Part shown: one piece after another, positions 1-9,150 of the stretch
Layout of the letters: every line of letters begins with the position of its first letter
Position numbering within the stretch: the first letter of the stretch is position 1
Source: DAOUKH01 sp965261455
GTDB taxonomy: Bacteria > Chloroflexota > Dehalococcoidia > SHYB01
NCBI GenBank assembly: GCA_965261455.1
Contig: OZ253453.1
Location: 434,001-498,000, forward strand
Reading direction: 5' to 3'
DNA: 64,000 nt
Program-made: the position numbers and the translations under genes
Notes under the pieces: model-generated
What the model saw: the letters and a program-made list of their open reading frames with translations, nothing else
Database searches by the model: none
Told to the model about the DNA's origin: nothing

Positions 1-1
1 C

Positions 2-118
2 CTAACCGCCCTCGCCAATCCGGTACACGCGCACGCAGTTGCCGGCGAGGATGGCGTGCTTCTCGTCTTCCGGCACGCTTGCGAAGTGCTCCTCGATGAC
101 GCGCCGCGAGTTGGGGAA
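2..118 (-). pseudogene. 3' remnant of an amidohydrolase gene (partial duplicate)
   Basis: The minus strand here encodes FPNSRRVIEEHF followed by a C-terminal end almost identical to the last ~39 residues of the intact amidohydrolase at 943-2064, including the terminal GNCVRVYRIG and the stop codon. About ten base mismatches are visible by eye over the ~117 bp. Upstream of base ~118 the similarity stops abruptly, and the reading frame runs into unrelated sequence over the vapB start. It is therefore a broken, non-functional copy in the same orientation as the intact gene, with vapBC between the two. The remainder of a longer paralogue could not lie upstream on this strand, because that space is occupied by vapBC. 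Confidence 0.8.
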
Positions 119-174
119 AGTCGGCCCGGGAACGCTGTCTTGACGAGTAGATGCTGTGATGTGATGATGTGGCC

Positions 175-396
175 ATGCGCACGACGATAACAATTGACGA
201 CGATGTCCTGGCCGTCGCCCGGGCGCTAGCGGAGCGGAAGGGAAGCAGCCTTGGGAACGCCCTATCGGAGTTGGCGCGGCGCGGCTTCAAGAGCCCACCC
301 CCCGGTGACGGGGACGGGACGGTCTTTGCCGTCGCCACCGATGCAGAACCGATCACCAGCGAGGATGTCTACCGGTCGCTGAGTGACTGGCCGTGA
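175..396 (+). CDS. vapB: VapB-like ribbon-helix-helix antitoxin
   Basis: Short (73 aa) putative antitoxin for the PIN toxin that overlaps its 3' end. The N-terminus MRTTITIDDDVLAVARALAE is the classic RHH beta-strand plus first helix of VapB/CopG-type DNA-binding antitoxins; the C-terminal part is acidic and Pro/Gly-rich, as expected for the toxin-wrapping segment. I prefer ATG at 175 because it puts the RHH strand at the very N-terminus; a GTG at 169 in frame is the alternative. The stop TGA (394-396) overlaps the vapC GTG (393-395), so the genes are translationally coupled. Such antitoxins normally repress their own promoter together with the toxin. A TTGACG at 140-145 could be part of the promoter. 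Confidence 0.8.
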   Translation: MRTTITIDDDVLAVARALAERKGSSLGNALSELARRGFKSPPPGDGDGTVFAVATDAEPITSEDVYRSLSDWP

Positions 397-827
397 CCGC
401 GCTGCTGGATGTGAACGTCCTAGTAGCCCTCGCTTGGCCCAACCACGTGCATCACGCCGCCGCCAGAGCATGGTTCGAGGGGCGCCGCGAGGGCGGCTGG
501 GCAACCTGTCCCTTAACGGAGGCAGGTTTCGTCCGTGTATCCTCGAATCCGTCGGCGGTGCGGCATACCGTCACTCCCCTCGACGCCATCGCGGTCTTGC
601 AGAGACTCACCCAATTGGAGTCCCATGCGTTTTGGCCGCTGGACCAGTCCATCGTGCATTTGCCGCAATCGATCGGCGTTCGTCTCCAGGGTTACCGTCA
701 GATTACGGACGCCGTATTGCTGGCCGCCGCAATGCAACGAAATGGACAGTTAGCTACGCTGGACAAGGGCATGGAAGGGTTGGTCCCGAAAAGCGAACGC
801 GCCTCTTTGTGCGTCATTCCGGTGTGA
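393..827 (+). CDS. vapC: VapC family PIN-domain ribonuclease toxin
   Basis: 144-aa PIN-domain protein, usual VapC length. Acidic residues for the Mg/Mn site are visible: D6 in LLDVNVLVAL, E43 in TEAGFVRV, D106 in ITDAVLLAAA and D124 in TLDKGM. VapC toxins cleave tRNA or rRNA and are neutralised by the cognate antitoxin. Start is GTG at 393 in a GTGA overlap with the antitoxin stop. The pair sits between an intact amidohydrolase and a truncated copy of its 3' end, suggesting that the module arrived with a local duplication. Confidence 0.88.
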   Translation: MTALLDVNVLVALAWPNHVHHAAARAWFEGRREGGWATCPLTEAGFVRVSSNPSAVRHTVTPLDAIAVLQRLTQLESHAFWPLDQSIVHLPQSIGVRLQGYRQITDAVLLAAAMQRNGQLATLDKGMEGLVPKSERASLCVIPV

Positions 828-861
828 TGGAGCGCTAATGCGCCGACGCGCGTGACGGCGC

Positions 862-935
862 GTGCCCTCTCGCAGACGCCCTAAAGGGCGAGAGGCCGGA
901 CGGCGCCCACGAGGGGTGCCCCTACGAGATGGGGA
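862..935. repeat. Dispersed intergenic repeat (copy 1)
   Basis: Contains the hairpin-forming block CCCACGAGGGGTGCCCCTAC, which on the other strand is the family core GTAGGGGC...GTGGGCGCC seen again near 8905, 17899 and 19861, next to a GCCCTCTCGC / GCGAGAGGGC-like block. It lies between vapC and the amidohydrolase stop. Probably a non-coding REP/MITE-like element. Confidence 0.55.
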
Positions 936-942
936 GCCGGCC

Positions 943-2064
943 CTAGCCGCCCTGGCCGATGCGGTAGACGCGGACGCAGTTGCCGGCGAGGATGGCGTGC
1001 TTCTCGTCCTCCGGCACGCCCGCGAAATGCTCCTCGATGACGCGCCGCGAGTTGGGGAAGTCTGCTCCCATGTGCGGGTAGTCGCTCGACCACATCATTT
1101 GGCTCACGCCGATGAAGTGACGGTTGACCACGCCGTAGTAGTCGGTGATGTAGGTGGTGAAGATGTTGTGGTCGAAGTAGTAGCTGGGGAGCTCGTCGAG
1201 CTTGGGGCGCACGGTGGGGCTGAGGCGCTGATAACGGTTGTCGAGCTGCTCCTTGACGTACGGCACCCACGAGGAGTCGCATTCCGCGAAGACGACGTTG
1301 AGGCTGGGGAAGCGGTCGAAGACGCCGGTGTAGATTAGTTCGAGGCAGTTGTTCGGCGTCGTGGTGTGGCGCAGTTCGCCCCGGGAGGTGAGGCCGGTGC
1401 GGTTGGGGTCGTCGTCGCCGGTGATGCCGGGCGAGACGCTGACGTGAATGCTGACGGTGCGGTCTATCTCAACCATGGCCGCCCAGAAGGGGTCGTCGTC
1501 CGGGGAGATGGCCGGTCCGGCGGACGGCCATTGAGCGAGGAGCGGCGTTTGGAGCCCGGGGGCGGCCATGGCGCGGTCGAGCTCCGCCAAGGCCGAGTCG
1601 ACGCCCAGGGTGGGAATCATCGCGGCGCCGACGAGGCGGTCGGGGGCGTGGCCGCAATAGGCGGCGAGCCAGTCGTTGTAGGCGTGGAGCAGGGCTAGGT
1701 GGAAGCCGGGGTCTTTGCCGGCCATGGCCCACACCGCCGTCGATTGCCGCGGCGTGGGATAGAGCACCTCGGCGTCGACGCCGTCCAGGTCCTGGGCTTC
1801 GAGGCGCGCGACGGGGTCGTAGCCGGCGCGAGGGACGTCCTCCCACAGCTTCCAGGGGACGCACTGCTCGGGCGGAAGGCCGCCGTTGATGTTGTTGCCG
1901 AAGTTGATCGGGGCCGGGGCACCCTCGAAGATCCAGGCGTCGCCTTCCTCGAAGTGTTCGAGGCGGGGCGCCCGGTTGGCGTACTCGGCGGGTAGCCCGT
2001 TCTTCCAAAGCTCCGGCGGCTCGTTGACGTGCCCGTCACCTGAAACGAGTTGATAGTCGCGCAT
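943..2064 (-). CDS. Amidohydrolase family protein (PF04909, ACMSD-like)
   Basis: 373-aa cytosolic TIM-barrel metal-dependent hydrolase or decarboxylase of the amidohydrolase-2 family. The N-terminal metal motif is D10-G-H12 (SGDGHVNEP). Further metal and active-site positions lie in SIHVSVSP and in the C-terminal SSDYPHMGADFP, where the Asp is characteristic. Start is ATG at 2064, preceded by GGAGGGG at an ideal distance; an upstream in-frame ATG at 2088 lacks this signal. It is the last gene of the minus-strand run below yajQ, separated by a ~180-bp gap containing a repeat. Substrate cannot be told; relatives are abundant in SAR202-type Chloroflexota and act on carboxylated or aromatic compounds. 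A second intact paralogue is at 41734-42924. Confidence 0.85.
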   Translation of the reverse strand: MRDYQLVSGDGHVNEPPELWKNGLPAEYANRAPRLEHFEEGDAWIFEGAPAPINFGNNINGGLPPEQCVPWKLWEDVPRAGYDPVARLEAQDLDGVDAEVLYPTPRQSTAVWAMAGKDPGFHLALLHAYNDWLAAYCGHAPDRLVGAAMIPTLGVDSALAELDRAMAAPGLQTPLLAQWPSAGPAISPDDDPFWAAMVEIDRTVSIHVSVSPGITGDDDPNRTGLTSRGELRHTTTPNNCLELIYTGVFDRFPSLNVVFAECDSSWVPYVKEQLDNRYQRLSPTVRPKLDELPSYYFDHNIFTTYITDYYGVVNRHFIGVSQMMWSSDYPHMGADFPNSRRVIEEHFAGVPEDEKHAILAGNCVRVYRIGQGG

Positions 2065-2147
2065 GTGCCCCTCCTCGTCCGGCTTCACCCGCCGGACTCT
2101 TCGCCAACAGGGAACGACTTTTGGCGGCGATTGTCAACGGCCCGAGG

Positions 2148-2241
2148 GGGTGGTTTGTGGCGGGTCTCCGCCTGGCGGCGCGTGCCCTTTCCCGTTACGC
2201 AAAGGTCTCCCAGAAGGGGAGAGGTCTGGGGTGCGCCCGCG
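2148..2241. repeat. Dispersed intergenic repeat (copy 2)
   Basis: Carries CGTTACGCAAAGGTCTCC, the reverse complement of the GGAGACCTTTGCGTAAC block found at 14327 and 19900, followed by an AGAAGGGGAGAGG block. Occupies the gap between the amidohydrolase start and the yajQ stop. Confidence 0.6.
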
Positions 2242-2727
2242 CTAGTCGCGCATGTTGACGTATTGCACTGGGCGGTCGAGGTCGAGATCCTTGACCAGCT
2301 CGATGGCTTGCTGGAGGTCGTCGCGCTTCTTGCCGCTGACGCGGAGTTCCTCGCCTTGGATGGCGGCCTGGACCTTGAGCTTCGAGTCCTTGATCGCCTT
2401 GGTGATGCGCTTGGCGGCGTCGGCGGGGATGCCCTGGCGCACGACTGCGGTCTGCCGGAGCGCGCCGCCCGAGGCGTTCTGGGGGTCCTTGTATTCGAGC
2501 GCGGCGGGATCGACCTTGCGGCGCACGAGGTAGGTCTGGAGCAGCTCGTGCATCTGGCGCAGGCGCATGTCGTCGTCGGCGAGCAGGGTGAGGACGTCGC
2601 CGTCGCGGTCGATCCGCGCCTTGCTGTCCTTGAAGTCGTACCGCTGCTTGATCTCGCGGAGCACGCCCTGGACGGCGTTCTCCACTTCTGTTATATCGGC
2701 GCGGGAGACGATGTCGAAGGTTGGCAC
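2242..2727 (-). CDS. yajQ: YajQ family cyclic-di-GMP-binding protein (UPF0234/DUF520)
   Basis: 161 aa, the usual length of YajQ. It begins PTFDIVSRADITEVENAV and ends DLDRPVQYVNMRD, both diagnostic for the family, with the internal LRQTAVVRQGI block. YajQ proteins are small two-domain nucleotide-binding proteins; some bind c-di-GMP and influence transcription. The start is GTG at 2727, 19 nt downstream of the Rrf2 stop, so it may be co-transcribed with the suf genes. No functional link to Fe-S assembly is evident beyond position. Confidence 0.93.
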   Translation of the reverse strand: MPTFDIVSRADITEVENAVQGVLREIKQRYDFKDSKARIDRDGDVLTLLADDDMRLRQMHELLQTYLVRRKVDPAALEYKDPQNASGGALRQTAVVRQGIPADAAKRITKAIKDSKLKVQAAIQGEELRVSGKKRDDLQQAIELVKDLDLDRPVQYVNMRD

Positions 2728-2746
2728 TCGCTGCCTCTGTTTCCGT

Positions 2747-3214
2747 TTAGATTAGCAGTTTGACCGGCACGGGCTTAGGAGAAGCCTGCGCGGAGGTCGA
2801 CCCGACGGCGGCGGTGCGCTCGGCGAGGTCGGCAATCGACGTCCTGGCGAGGATTTCGTTCACCGCGGTCTCCACGTCTTGCCAGATGTCGCGCTGTCCG
2901 CACGCTCCGGAGTGGGCGCAGAAATCGGGCTCCTCGATGCACGAGACGGTGGAGACGGTGTCGCCGAGAGCCTCCATGACGGAGCGCAAGTCGATCCCGG
3001 CGGGGTCGCGGCCCAACACGTGACCGCCTTGCGGCCCGCGCTGGCTGGACACCAGCCCCTGCTTGTTCAGCGTGCTGAGCAGCCGTTCGAGGTAGGCCTC
3101 GGGAATGCCCTGGCGCTGGGCGACGGCGGCGGCGTGCACCGGCCCCGAGTCGGCGCGCTGGGCGAGGTCAACGAGGGCCCGCACCGCGTAATCGACCTTG
3201 ATCGGCACATGCAT
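2747..3214 (-). CDS. Rrf2 family transcriptional regulator, IscR/SufR-like Fe-S sensor
   Basis: 155-aa winged-helix repressor. Residues 1-80 hold the Rrf2 helix-turn-helix with the signature IPEAYLERLLSTLNKQGLV and RGPQGGH. Cysteines C92, C99 and C105 match the spacing that binds a [2Fe-2S] or [4Fe-4S] cluster in IscR-type proteins. It lies directly downstream of sufU (36 nt), so it is probably the feedback regulator of the sufBCDSU operon: cluster-loaded protein represses, apo-protein releases. A palindrome over the suf promoter (8585-8597) is its most likely target. Start ATG at 3214 has a strong GGAGGAG Shine-Dalgarno. The C-terminal ~25 residues (Ala/Ser/Pro-rich) look disordered. Confidence 0.9.
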   Translation of the reverse strand: MHVPIKVDYAVRALVDLAQRADSGPVHAAAVAQRQGIPEAYLERLLSTLNKQGLVSSQRGPQGGHVLGRDPAGIDLRSVMEALGDTVSTVSCIEEPDFCAHSGACGQRDIWQDVETAVNEILARTSIADLAERTAAVGSTSAQASPKPVPVKLLI

Positions 3215-3250
3215 CGCTCTCCTCCTCCGCTTCCGCCCGCCGGTGAATCC

Positions 3251-3700
3251 CTACTCGGTGCTCACCGGCTTCTTCTGCCCCTTCAACGCCGACATCATGG
3301 AGTGCCACGACAGCGTGGCGCACTTCACTCGCGAGGGGAACTCCGCCACGCCGGCGAGCACTTCGAGGTCGCCCAGGTCGTCCTCGTCCCCCGGCTCAGC
3401 CACGCCGGTGACCATTTCGTGGAAGGCGCCGAAGAGACGTTCCGCCTCCTCGATCGTCTTGCCCTTGATGGTCGCGGTCATCATGGAGGCCGAGGCGCGG
3501 GAGATGGCGCATCCCGAGCCCTGGAAGCTCATGTCCTCGATGCGTCCGTCGTCGAGCCTGACGTAGACCGTCACCCGGTCGCCGCAGAGGGGATTGTATC
3601 CCTCCATGCGCGTCGTGGCGTTCTCAAGCTCACGGAAATTGCGCGGCCTGCTGTTGTGGTCCAAGACCAGCTCTTGGTAAAGCTCTCGTAGCTCTGACAC
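3251..3700 (-). CDS. sufU: SufU Fe-S cluster scaffold / sulfur-transfer protein
   Basis: 149-aa U-type protein. C39 with adjacent D41 (NPLCGD), C64 (GSGCAIS) and C127 (VKCATLSWH) are the three conserved cysteines and the aspartate of the Zn-binding SufU/IscU site; the ~18-residue insertion before the third cysteine (GVAEPGDEDDLGDLEVL region) is typical of SufU rather than IscU. SufU accepts persulfide from SufS and delivers it to SufBCD. Start is GTG at 3700 with an AGGAGAA Shine-Dalgarno; it follows sufS with a ~26-nt gap. Confidence 0.94.
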   Translation of the reverse strand: MSELRELYQELVLDHNSRPRNFRELENATTRMEGYNPLCGDRVTVYVRLDDGRIEDMSFQGSGCAISRASASMMTATIKGKTIEEAERLFGAFHEMVTGVAEPGDEDDLGDLEVLAGVAEFPSRVKCATLSWHSMMSALKGQKKPVSTE

Positions 3701-3726
3701 GTCCGGGGGTTCTCCTCTGACTCTGT

Positions 3727-4977
3727 CTAGCCCATCACTTCAAGGACCTTGTCGATCCCCTCGACGAGGGCGTCGATCTCCGCTTTGGTGTTGTAGAAGG
3801 CGAGCGACGCGCGGGCCGTCGCCGGCACGCCGAACCGGTCCATCACCGGCTGAGCGCAGTGGTGGCCGGTGCGGATGGCGATGCCCTCGGTATCCAGAAT
3901 CGTGCCCACGTCGTGAGGGTGAACGCCGTCGAGGGTGAAACTGAGCACGCCCGCCTTGTGCCGCGCCGTGCCGATGGGGCGCAGCCGCTCGACGCCGGCG
4001 AGCCGTTCCGTCCCGTAGGCGAGCAGCTCCGCCTCGTAGGCCTCGATGGCCTCGCGGCCGAGGGACTCGACATAATCGATGGCGGCGCCGAGGCCGATGC
4101 CGCCGGCGATGTGCGGCGTGCCCGCCTCGAACTTGTAGGGCAGGTCGTTGTAGATGGTCTTCTCGAAGGTGACGGACTTGATCTGCTCGCCACCGCCCTG
4201 GTAGGGAGGCATCGCCTCAAGGTGCTCGGCTTTGCCGTAGAGCGCGCCGACGCCGGTGGGGCCGTAGAGCTTGTGGCCGGAGAAGACGTAGAAGTCGCAG
4301 TCGAGGTCGGCCACGTCGATGCGGAGGTGGGGGGCGGCCTGTGCGCCGTCGAACAGAACGGGCACGCCGCGCGCGCGGGCCATCGCGGCGATCTCACGGG
4401 CGGGGTTGATTGTGCCTAGGGCGTTCGACACGTGGACGGCCGAGACGATCTTGGTCTGGGGGCCGATGAGGCGCTCGAACTCGTCCATCTCCAGTTCGCC
4501 GTCGTCGTTTATGGGGACGACGCGGAGCGTGGCCCCCGTCTGCTCGCAGACGATCTGCCACGGCACGATGTTGGAGTGGTGCTCCATGGCCGTGATCAGC
4601 ACCTCGTCGCCGGGGGCGAGGCGCGGGCGGGCGAAGCTCTGCGCCACGAGGTTGATCCCCTCGGTTGAGCCGCGCACGAAGATGATCTCGCGGTCCTCGC
4701 GCGCGCCGATGAAGCGGCGGATCTTGCCGCGCGCGCCCTCGTATTCCTCCGTCGCGGCCTGGCTCAGGGAGTGGACCCCGCGGTGGATGTTGGCGTTGAG
4801 GGTGGTGTAGTAGCGGGTGAGCGTGTCGATCACGGCCTGCGGCTTCTGCGCCGTAGCCGCGTTGTCGAGATAGACGAGCGGCCGCCCGTTCACCTGCTGT
4901 TGCAGGATGGGGAAGTCGGCGCGGACGCGCTCCACGTCGAGAGCGGTCTTGGCGGTCGAGTGGTTGGACATGGTCAT
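3727..4977 (-). CDS. sufS: SufS cysteine desulfurase (group II)
   Basis: 416-aa PLP-dependent enzyme that takes sulfur from L-cysteine as a persulfide. Seen in the sequence: YLDNAATAQKP near the N-terminus, EHHSNIVPW, the PLP lysine in FSGHKLYGPTG, and the catalytic cysteine in IRTGHHCAQP close to the C-terminus without the long IscS loop, as in class II enzymes. Start ATG at 4977 overlaps the sufD stop (ATGA); a second ATG at 4971 is possible. A much longer open frame extends upstream through sufD but is antisense-frame noise. Confidence 0.96.
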   Translation of the reverse strand: MTMSNHSTAKTALDVERVRADFPILQQQVNGRPLVYLDNAATAQKPQAVIDTLTRYYTTLNANIHRGVHSLSQAATEEYEGARGKIRRFIGAREDREIIFVRGSTEGINLVAQSFARPRLAPGDEVLITAMEHHSNIVPWQIVCEQTGATLRVVPINDDGELEMDEFERLIGPQTKIVSAVHVSNALGTINPAREIAAMARARGVPVLFDGAQAAPHLRIDVADLDCDFYVFSGHKLYGPTGVGALYGKAEHLEAMPPYQGGGEQIKSVTFEKTIYNDLPYKFEAGTPHIAGGIGLGAAIDYVESLGREAIEAYEAELLAYGTERLAGVERLRPIGTARHKAGVLSFTLDGVHPHDVGTILDTEGIAIRTGHHCAQPVMDRFGVPATARASLAFYNTKAEIDALVEGIDKVLEVMG

Positions 4978-6299
4978 GGTGCGGTTCCCGTCTTTGCGGG
5001 CTTCGAGCCGCGCCCGAGCTCGCGGCGGAGGCGGCGGGTCAGATAGGCGCGAAGCTCGCGGGGCTCCGCGGCGGCGACGATCTCGGCGGCGAAGGCCTCG
5101 ACGAGCATCCCCCGCGCGTTTGGCTCTTCGAGGCCGCGGCTGCGGAGATAGAACAGGGCCGCCTCGTCGAGCCGCCCCACGGTCGCGCCGTGGCGGCATT
5201 TGACGTCGTCGGTCCAGATTTCCAGGCTCGGCTTGCTGTCGGCCTCGGCCTTCTTGGAGAGAAGCAGGCCCCGGCTCGACTGATCGGCGTCGGCCTTGAC
5301 GGCGTTGGGCGCCACGTGCACCCGCCCCGAAAAGACGCTGCGCGATTGGCCGTCGAGGACGGCGCGGTAGCGCTGCGCGCTCGTGGTGCGCGGGGCGACG
5401 TGTTCGATGGAGGTCTGGTTGTCGACGTGCTGCGATCCGTGGGTCAGCGAGAGCCCGTCGAGGCGGCACGCGGCGCCGTCGCCTGCGAGCCGTACGTCGA
5501 GCGCGTTGCGGACGAGTTCGGCACCGCCGGTGTAGACCGTCGAAGTCAGGCGCGCGCCGCGTTCGAGGCGGGCCGTCGTCGAACCCACGTGGGACGAGCC
5601 GCGCGCGCCGAGCACGAGCTTGGCGTGGACGAGGTCGGCGTTGTCGCCGGCCTCGATCTCGGTGACCGCGTTGGTGACCAGACGGTCGGACGCCGTGTGC
5701 AGATGGGTCTCCACGATGGCGGCGCGGGCGTCCCGCTCGACGACGACGAGCGCGCGGGGGTGCGAGATGCTCGACTCGTCCGTCGCGATGAAGACAAGAT
5801 GGACCGCCGCGAGAGGCCCGTCGGCGGGGACGCGCACCACGGCGGCGTCGGTGAGGAAGGCGGCGTTCAGCGCGGCGAATCCGCCGGAGTCGATCGAGGT
5901 GGTCCGACCAAGATGCGCCTCGACCCAGGAATCGTCCTGATCGAGGGCTGCCGCCAGCGGCATGGCGACCTTGTTGCCAGAGCCGCCGGCGAAGCGCCCG
6001 TTGACGAAGACCAGGGTCGTCCACGGGCCGTCCGGCGCCGCGCGAAGCGAGGGAGCGCCGCGCAGCGCCTTCGAGAGGGTGATGTCCGTGGCGGGTGCGA
6101 GGCCGAGCTCGGCGTTGGCGATGGGCGAGACGTTGGTGTACTTCCACGCCTCGTTGCCCCGGCGCGCGGTGGGGAAGCCGGTCTCGGCGAAGCGCTCCAT
6201 GGCCCGCTTGCGCAGACCGGCGAGCCAGGCGGGAATCTCCACGCCCGCCGCTTGGAAGTCGGCACGGTAGCGCTCGGCGGCGTCCGCCGCGGCGGCCAT
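4974..6299 (-). CDS. sufD: SufD, Fe-S cluster assembly scaffold subunit
   Basis: 441-aa partner of SufB in the SufBC2D complex. The N-terminal helical region contains FPTARRGNEAWKYTNVSP, the conserved SufD N-terminal motif, followed by the right-handed beta-helix core and a C-terminal RHGATVGRLDEAALFYLRSRG block shared by the SufB/SufD family. Start ATG at 6299 follows GGAGGCGTAGCG and the sufC stop almost directly. An in-frame extension upstream across sufC is not coding. Ends overlapping the sufS start. Confidence 0.94.
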   Translation of the reverse strand: MAAAADAAERYRADFQAAGVEIPAWLAGLRKRAMERFAETGFPTARRGNEAWKYTNVSPIANAELGLAPATDITLSKALRGAPSLRAAPDGPWTTLVFVNGRFAGGSGNKVAMPLAAALDQDDSWVEAHLGRTTSIDSGGFAALNAAFLTDAAVVRVPADGPLAAVHLVFIATDESSISHPRALVVVERDARAAIVETHLHTASDRLVTNAVTEIEAGDNADLVHAKLVLGARGSSHVGSTTARLERGARLTSTVYTGGAELVRNALDVRLAGDGAACRLDGLSLTHGSQHVDNQTSIEHVAPRTTSAQRYRAVLDGQSRSVFSGRVHVAPNAVKADADQSSRGLLLSKKAEADSKPSLEIWTDDVKCRHGATVGRLDEAALFYLRSRGLEEPNARGMLVEAFAAEIVAAAEPRELRAYLTRRLRRELGRGSKPAKTGTAP

Positions 6300-6301
6300 C
6301 G

Positions 6302-7078
6302 CTACGCCTCCGCCCCCGCGGACGTCTGCTCGCGGACCCAGTCGTAGCCCTCGGCTTCGAGCTTGATGCCAAGCTCCTTGCCGCCGGAGAGCACGATCCT
6401 CCCGTCGATGAGCACGTGGACGCGGTCGGGGACGATGTAATCGAGGAGCCGCTGGTAGTGGGTGACGACGATCATGGCGTTGTCGGGGCGGCGCAGCGAG
6501 TTGACACCCTCGGCGACCGTGCGCAGCGCGTCCACGTCGAGGCCGGAGTCGGTCTCGTCGAGGACGGCGAGCCGGGGTTCGAGGACGGCCATCTGCAGGA
6601 CCTCGTTGCGCTTCTTCTCGCCGCCGGAGAAGCCCTCGTTTAGCGCGCGGCTGCTGAGCTTGGGGTCCATCTTCACCAGCTGCATCTTCTGCTTGACGAG
6701 CTTGCTGAAGTCCCGCAGCTCGCACTCGGGCAGGCCTTTGTGGACCTGTACCGCGTTATAGGCGGAGCGGAGGAACTGCGAGAGCCGCACGCCGGGGACC
6801 TCGACGGGATACTGAAAGGCGAGGAAGAGGCCCTCGCGGGCGCGCAGGTCGGGGCTCATCGCGAGCAAGTCGGCGCCGGCGTAGCGGACGCTCCCCGCCG
6901 TCGCCTCGAATGAGGGGTGCCCGGCGAGGACGTTGGCGAGGGTACTCTTCCCCGAGCCGTTCGGCCCCATCACGGCGTGGACCTCGCCGGCGTTCACCGT
7001 GAGGTTGATTCCCTTGAGGATTTCGACGCCGTTGACGGAGGCGCGGAGTCCTTCGACGGCAAGAAGCGGCGCGCCCAT
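6302..7078 (-). CDS. sufC: SufC, ABC-type ATPase of the Suf complex
   Basis: 258-aa soluble ABC ATPase that drives cluster assembly on SufB/SufD. Visible motifs: Walker A GPNGSGKST, Q-loop FLAFQYPVEVPG, the SufC-specific signature FSGGEKKRNEVLQM, Walker B LAVLDETDSGLD and H-switch VVTHYQRLL. Start chosen at ATG 7078, just after the sufB stop; a TTG at 7093 would add five residues and overlap sufB. No clear Shine-Dalgarno, so coupling to sufB is likely. Confidence 0.95.
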   Translation of the reverse strand: MGAPLLAVEGLRASVNGVEILKGINLTVNAGEVHAVMGPNGSGKSTLANVLAGHPSFEATAGSVRYAGADLLAMSPDLRAREGLFLAFQYPVEVPGVRLSQFLRSAYNAVQVHKGLPECELRDFSKLVKQKMQLVKMDPKLSSRALNEGFSGGEKKRNEVLQMAVLEPRLAVLDETDSGLDVDALRTVAEGVNSLRRPDNAMIVVTHYQRLLDYIVPDRVHVLIDGRIVLSGGKELGIKLEAEGYDWVREQTSAGAEA

Positions 7079-7085
7079 GCCGTCG

Positions 7086-8540
<1,455 letters not shown>

Positions 8541-8569
8541 AACGGCCTCGCGTTCAGTCGGTTGTAGCC

Positions 8570-8599
8570 GGTATACCTATTCCCGACCAAAGTGGTCAA
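8570..8599 (-). promoter_or_regulatory. Putative suf operon promoter
   Basis: Read on the minus strand: TTGACC (8599-8594), an 18-nt spacer, then TATACC (8575-8570), about 30 nt before the sufB TTG. It is the only good -35/-10 pair in the sufB upstream region. Confidence 0.55.
8585..8597. promoter_or_regulatory. Candidate Rrf2/IscR-type operator overlapping the suf -35
   Basis: GACCA-AAG-TGGTC is a perfect inverted repeat. On the minus strand it reads TTGACCACTTTGGTCGGG, resembling IscR type-1 sites (TTGACT...ACTCGGG). Binding here would cover the -35, fitting cluster-dependent repression by the Rrf2 protein encoded at 2747-3214. Confidence 0.45.
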
Positions 8600-8697
8600 G
8601 AACTACTTGCAGGATAGCACCAACCCCGTCGGGTGTAAAGATAGCGGCGTCCCAGGGGGCTTACCGGCGACCCGCCATACTTGCGTCATACCCGGCT

Positions 8698-8703
8698 TAT
8701 AAT
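8698..8703 (+). promoter_or_regulatory. Perfect -10 hexamer TATAAT
   Basis: TATAAT 35 nt before the ATG of the small gene at 8738. No convincing -35 at 16-18 nt. Confidence 0.4.
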
Positions 8704-8737
8704 GCCCAGCAGTCATTGGTGGAAAGAGGATGTGTTC

Positions 8738-8896
8738 ATGGATCCAGAGCAGCCGGTCCCCGCTCAGCCCCATGGAGCGTTGGCTCTCGTCGGCGCCTGG
8801 AGCGACATGGGCGATGAACAGATCGACGCGCTAGTCGCGCACATCTACGCGGAACGAGAGAGAGATACCGGTCGCCGCGTAGATTTCGAGGCTTAA
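8738..8896 (+). CDS. Small antitoxin-like hypothetical protein, orphan
   Basis: 52-aa protein starting MDPEQPVPAQPHG and ending IYAERERDTGRRVDFEA. Start ATG at 8738 follows AAAGAGGA at a reasonable distance and a TATAAT lies upstream; an ATG/TTG further upstream has no signal. The acidic amphipathic C-terminus, IDALVAHIYAERERDTGR, resembles short proteins that precede PIN toxins, but this is a weak resemblance recalled from memory and no toxin gene follows: the next 337 bp are repeats. It may be an orphan antitoxin or an unrelated small protein. Confidence 0.5.
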   Translation: MDPEQPVPAQPHGALALVGAWSDMGDEQIDALVAHIYAERERDTGRRVDFEA

Positions 8897-8898
8897 TT

Positions 8899-9150
8899 CC
8901 CTCCCGTAGGGGCGCCCCTTGTGGGCGCCCGCTCCCTTTCCAACGGAGACCTTTGGGGAACCCGCCCGCAGGTCAGCACGGGTGGGGCCGGGAGGCCTTG
9001 CCGCTTCTCCCCACGGGAGAAAATTGAGATGAGGGGCCCCCTCCCAACCACCACAGGTCATCGAAGCCTCCCGTAGGGGCGATTCACGAATCCCCCTCCC
9101 CTTCCGGCCTCTCCCCCTCTGGGGGGTCCCGGGGGCTCAGGTACTTCGAC
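8899..9150. repeat. Composite dispersed repeat block (copy 3)
   Basis: The 337-bp gap between the small gene and the RDD gene is mostly repeat: CCCGTAGGGGCGCCCCTTGTGGGC (hairpin module) from ~8903, the ~110-bp long module beginning GGAGACCTTTGGGGAACCCGCC at 8945 and containing TTCTCCCCACGGGAGAA, and a second GTAGGGGCGATTCACGAATC hairpin near 9074. The long module recurs at 14327 and 19900. The last ~80 bp (9151-9233) hold no recognised feature. Confidence 0.7.

Noticed and set aside
5190..6347. Long plus-strand open frame (385 codons) opposite sufD
   Set aside because: Antisense to a clear SufD; Arg/Gly/Val-rich composition from high GC, no motif.
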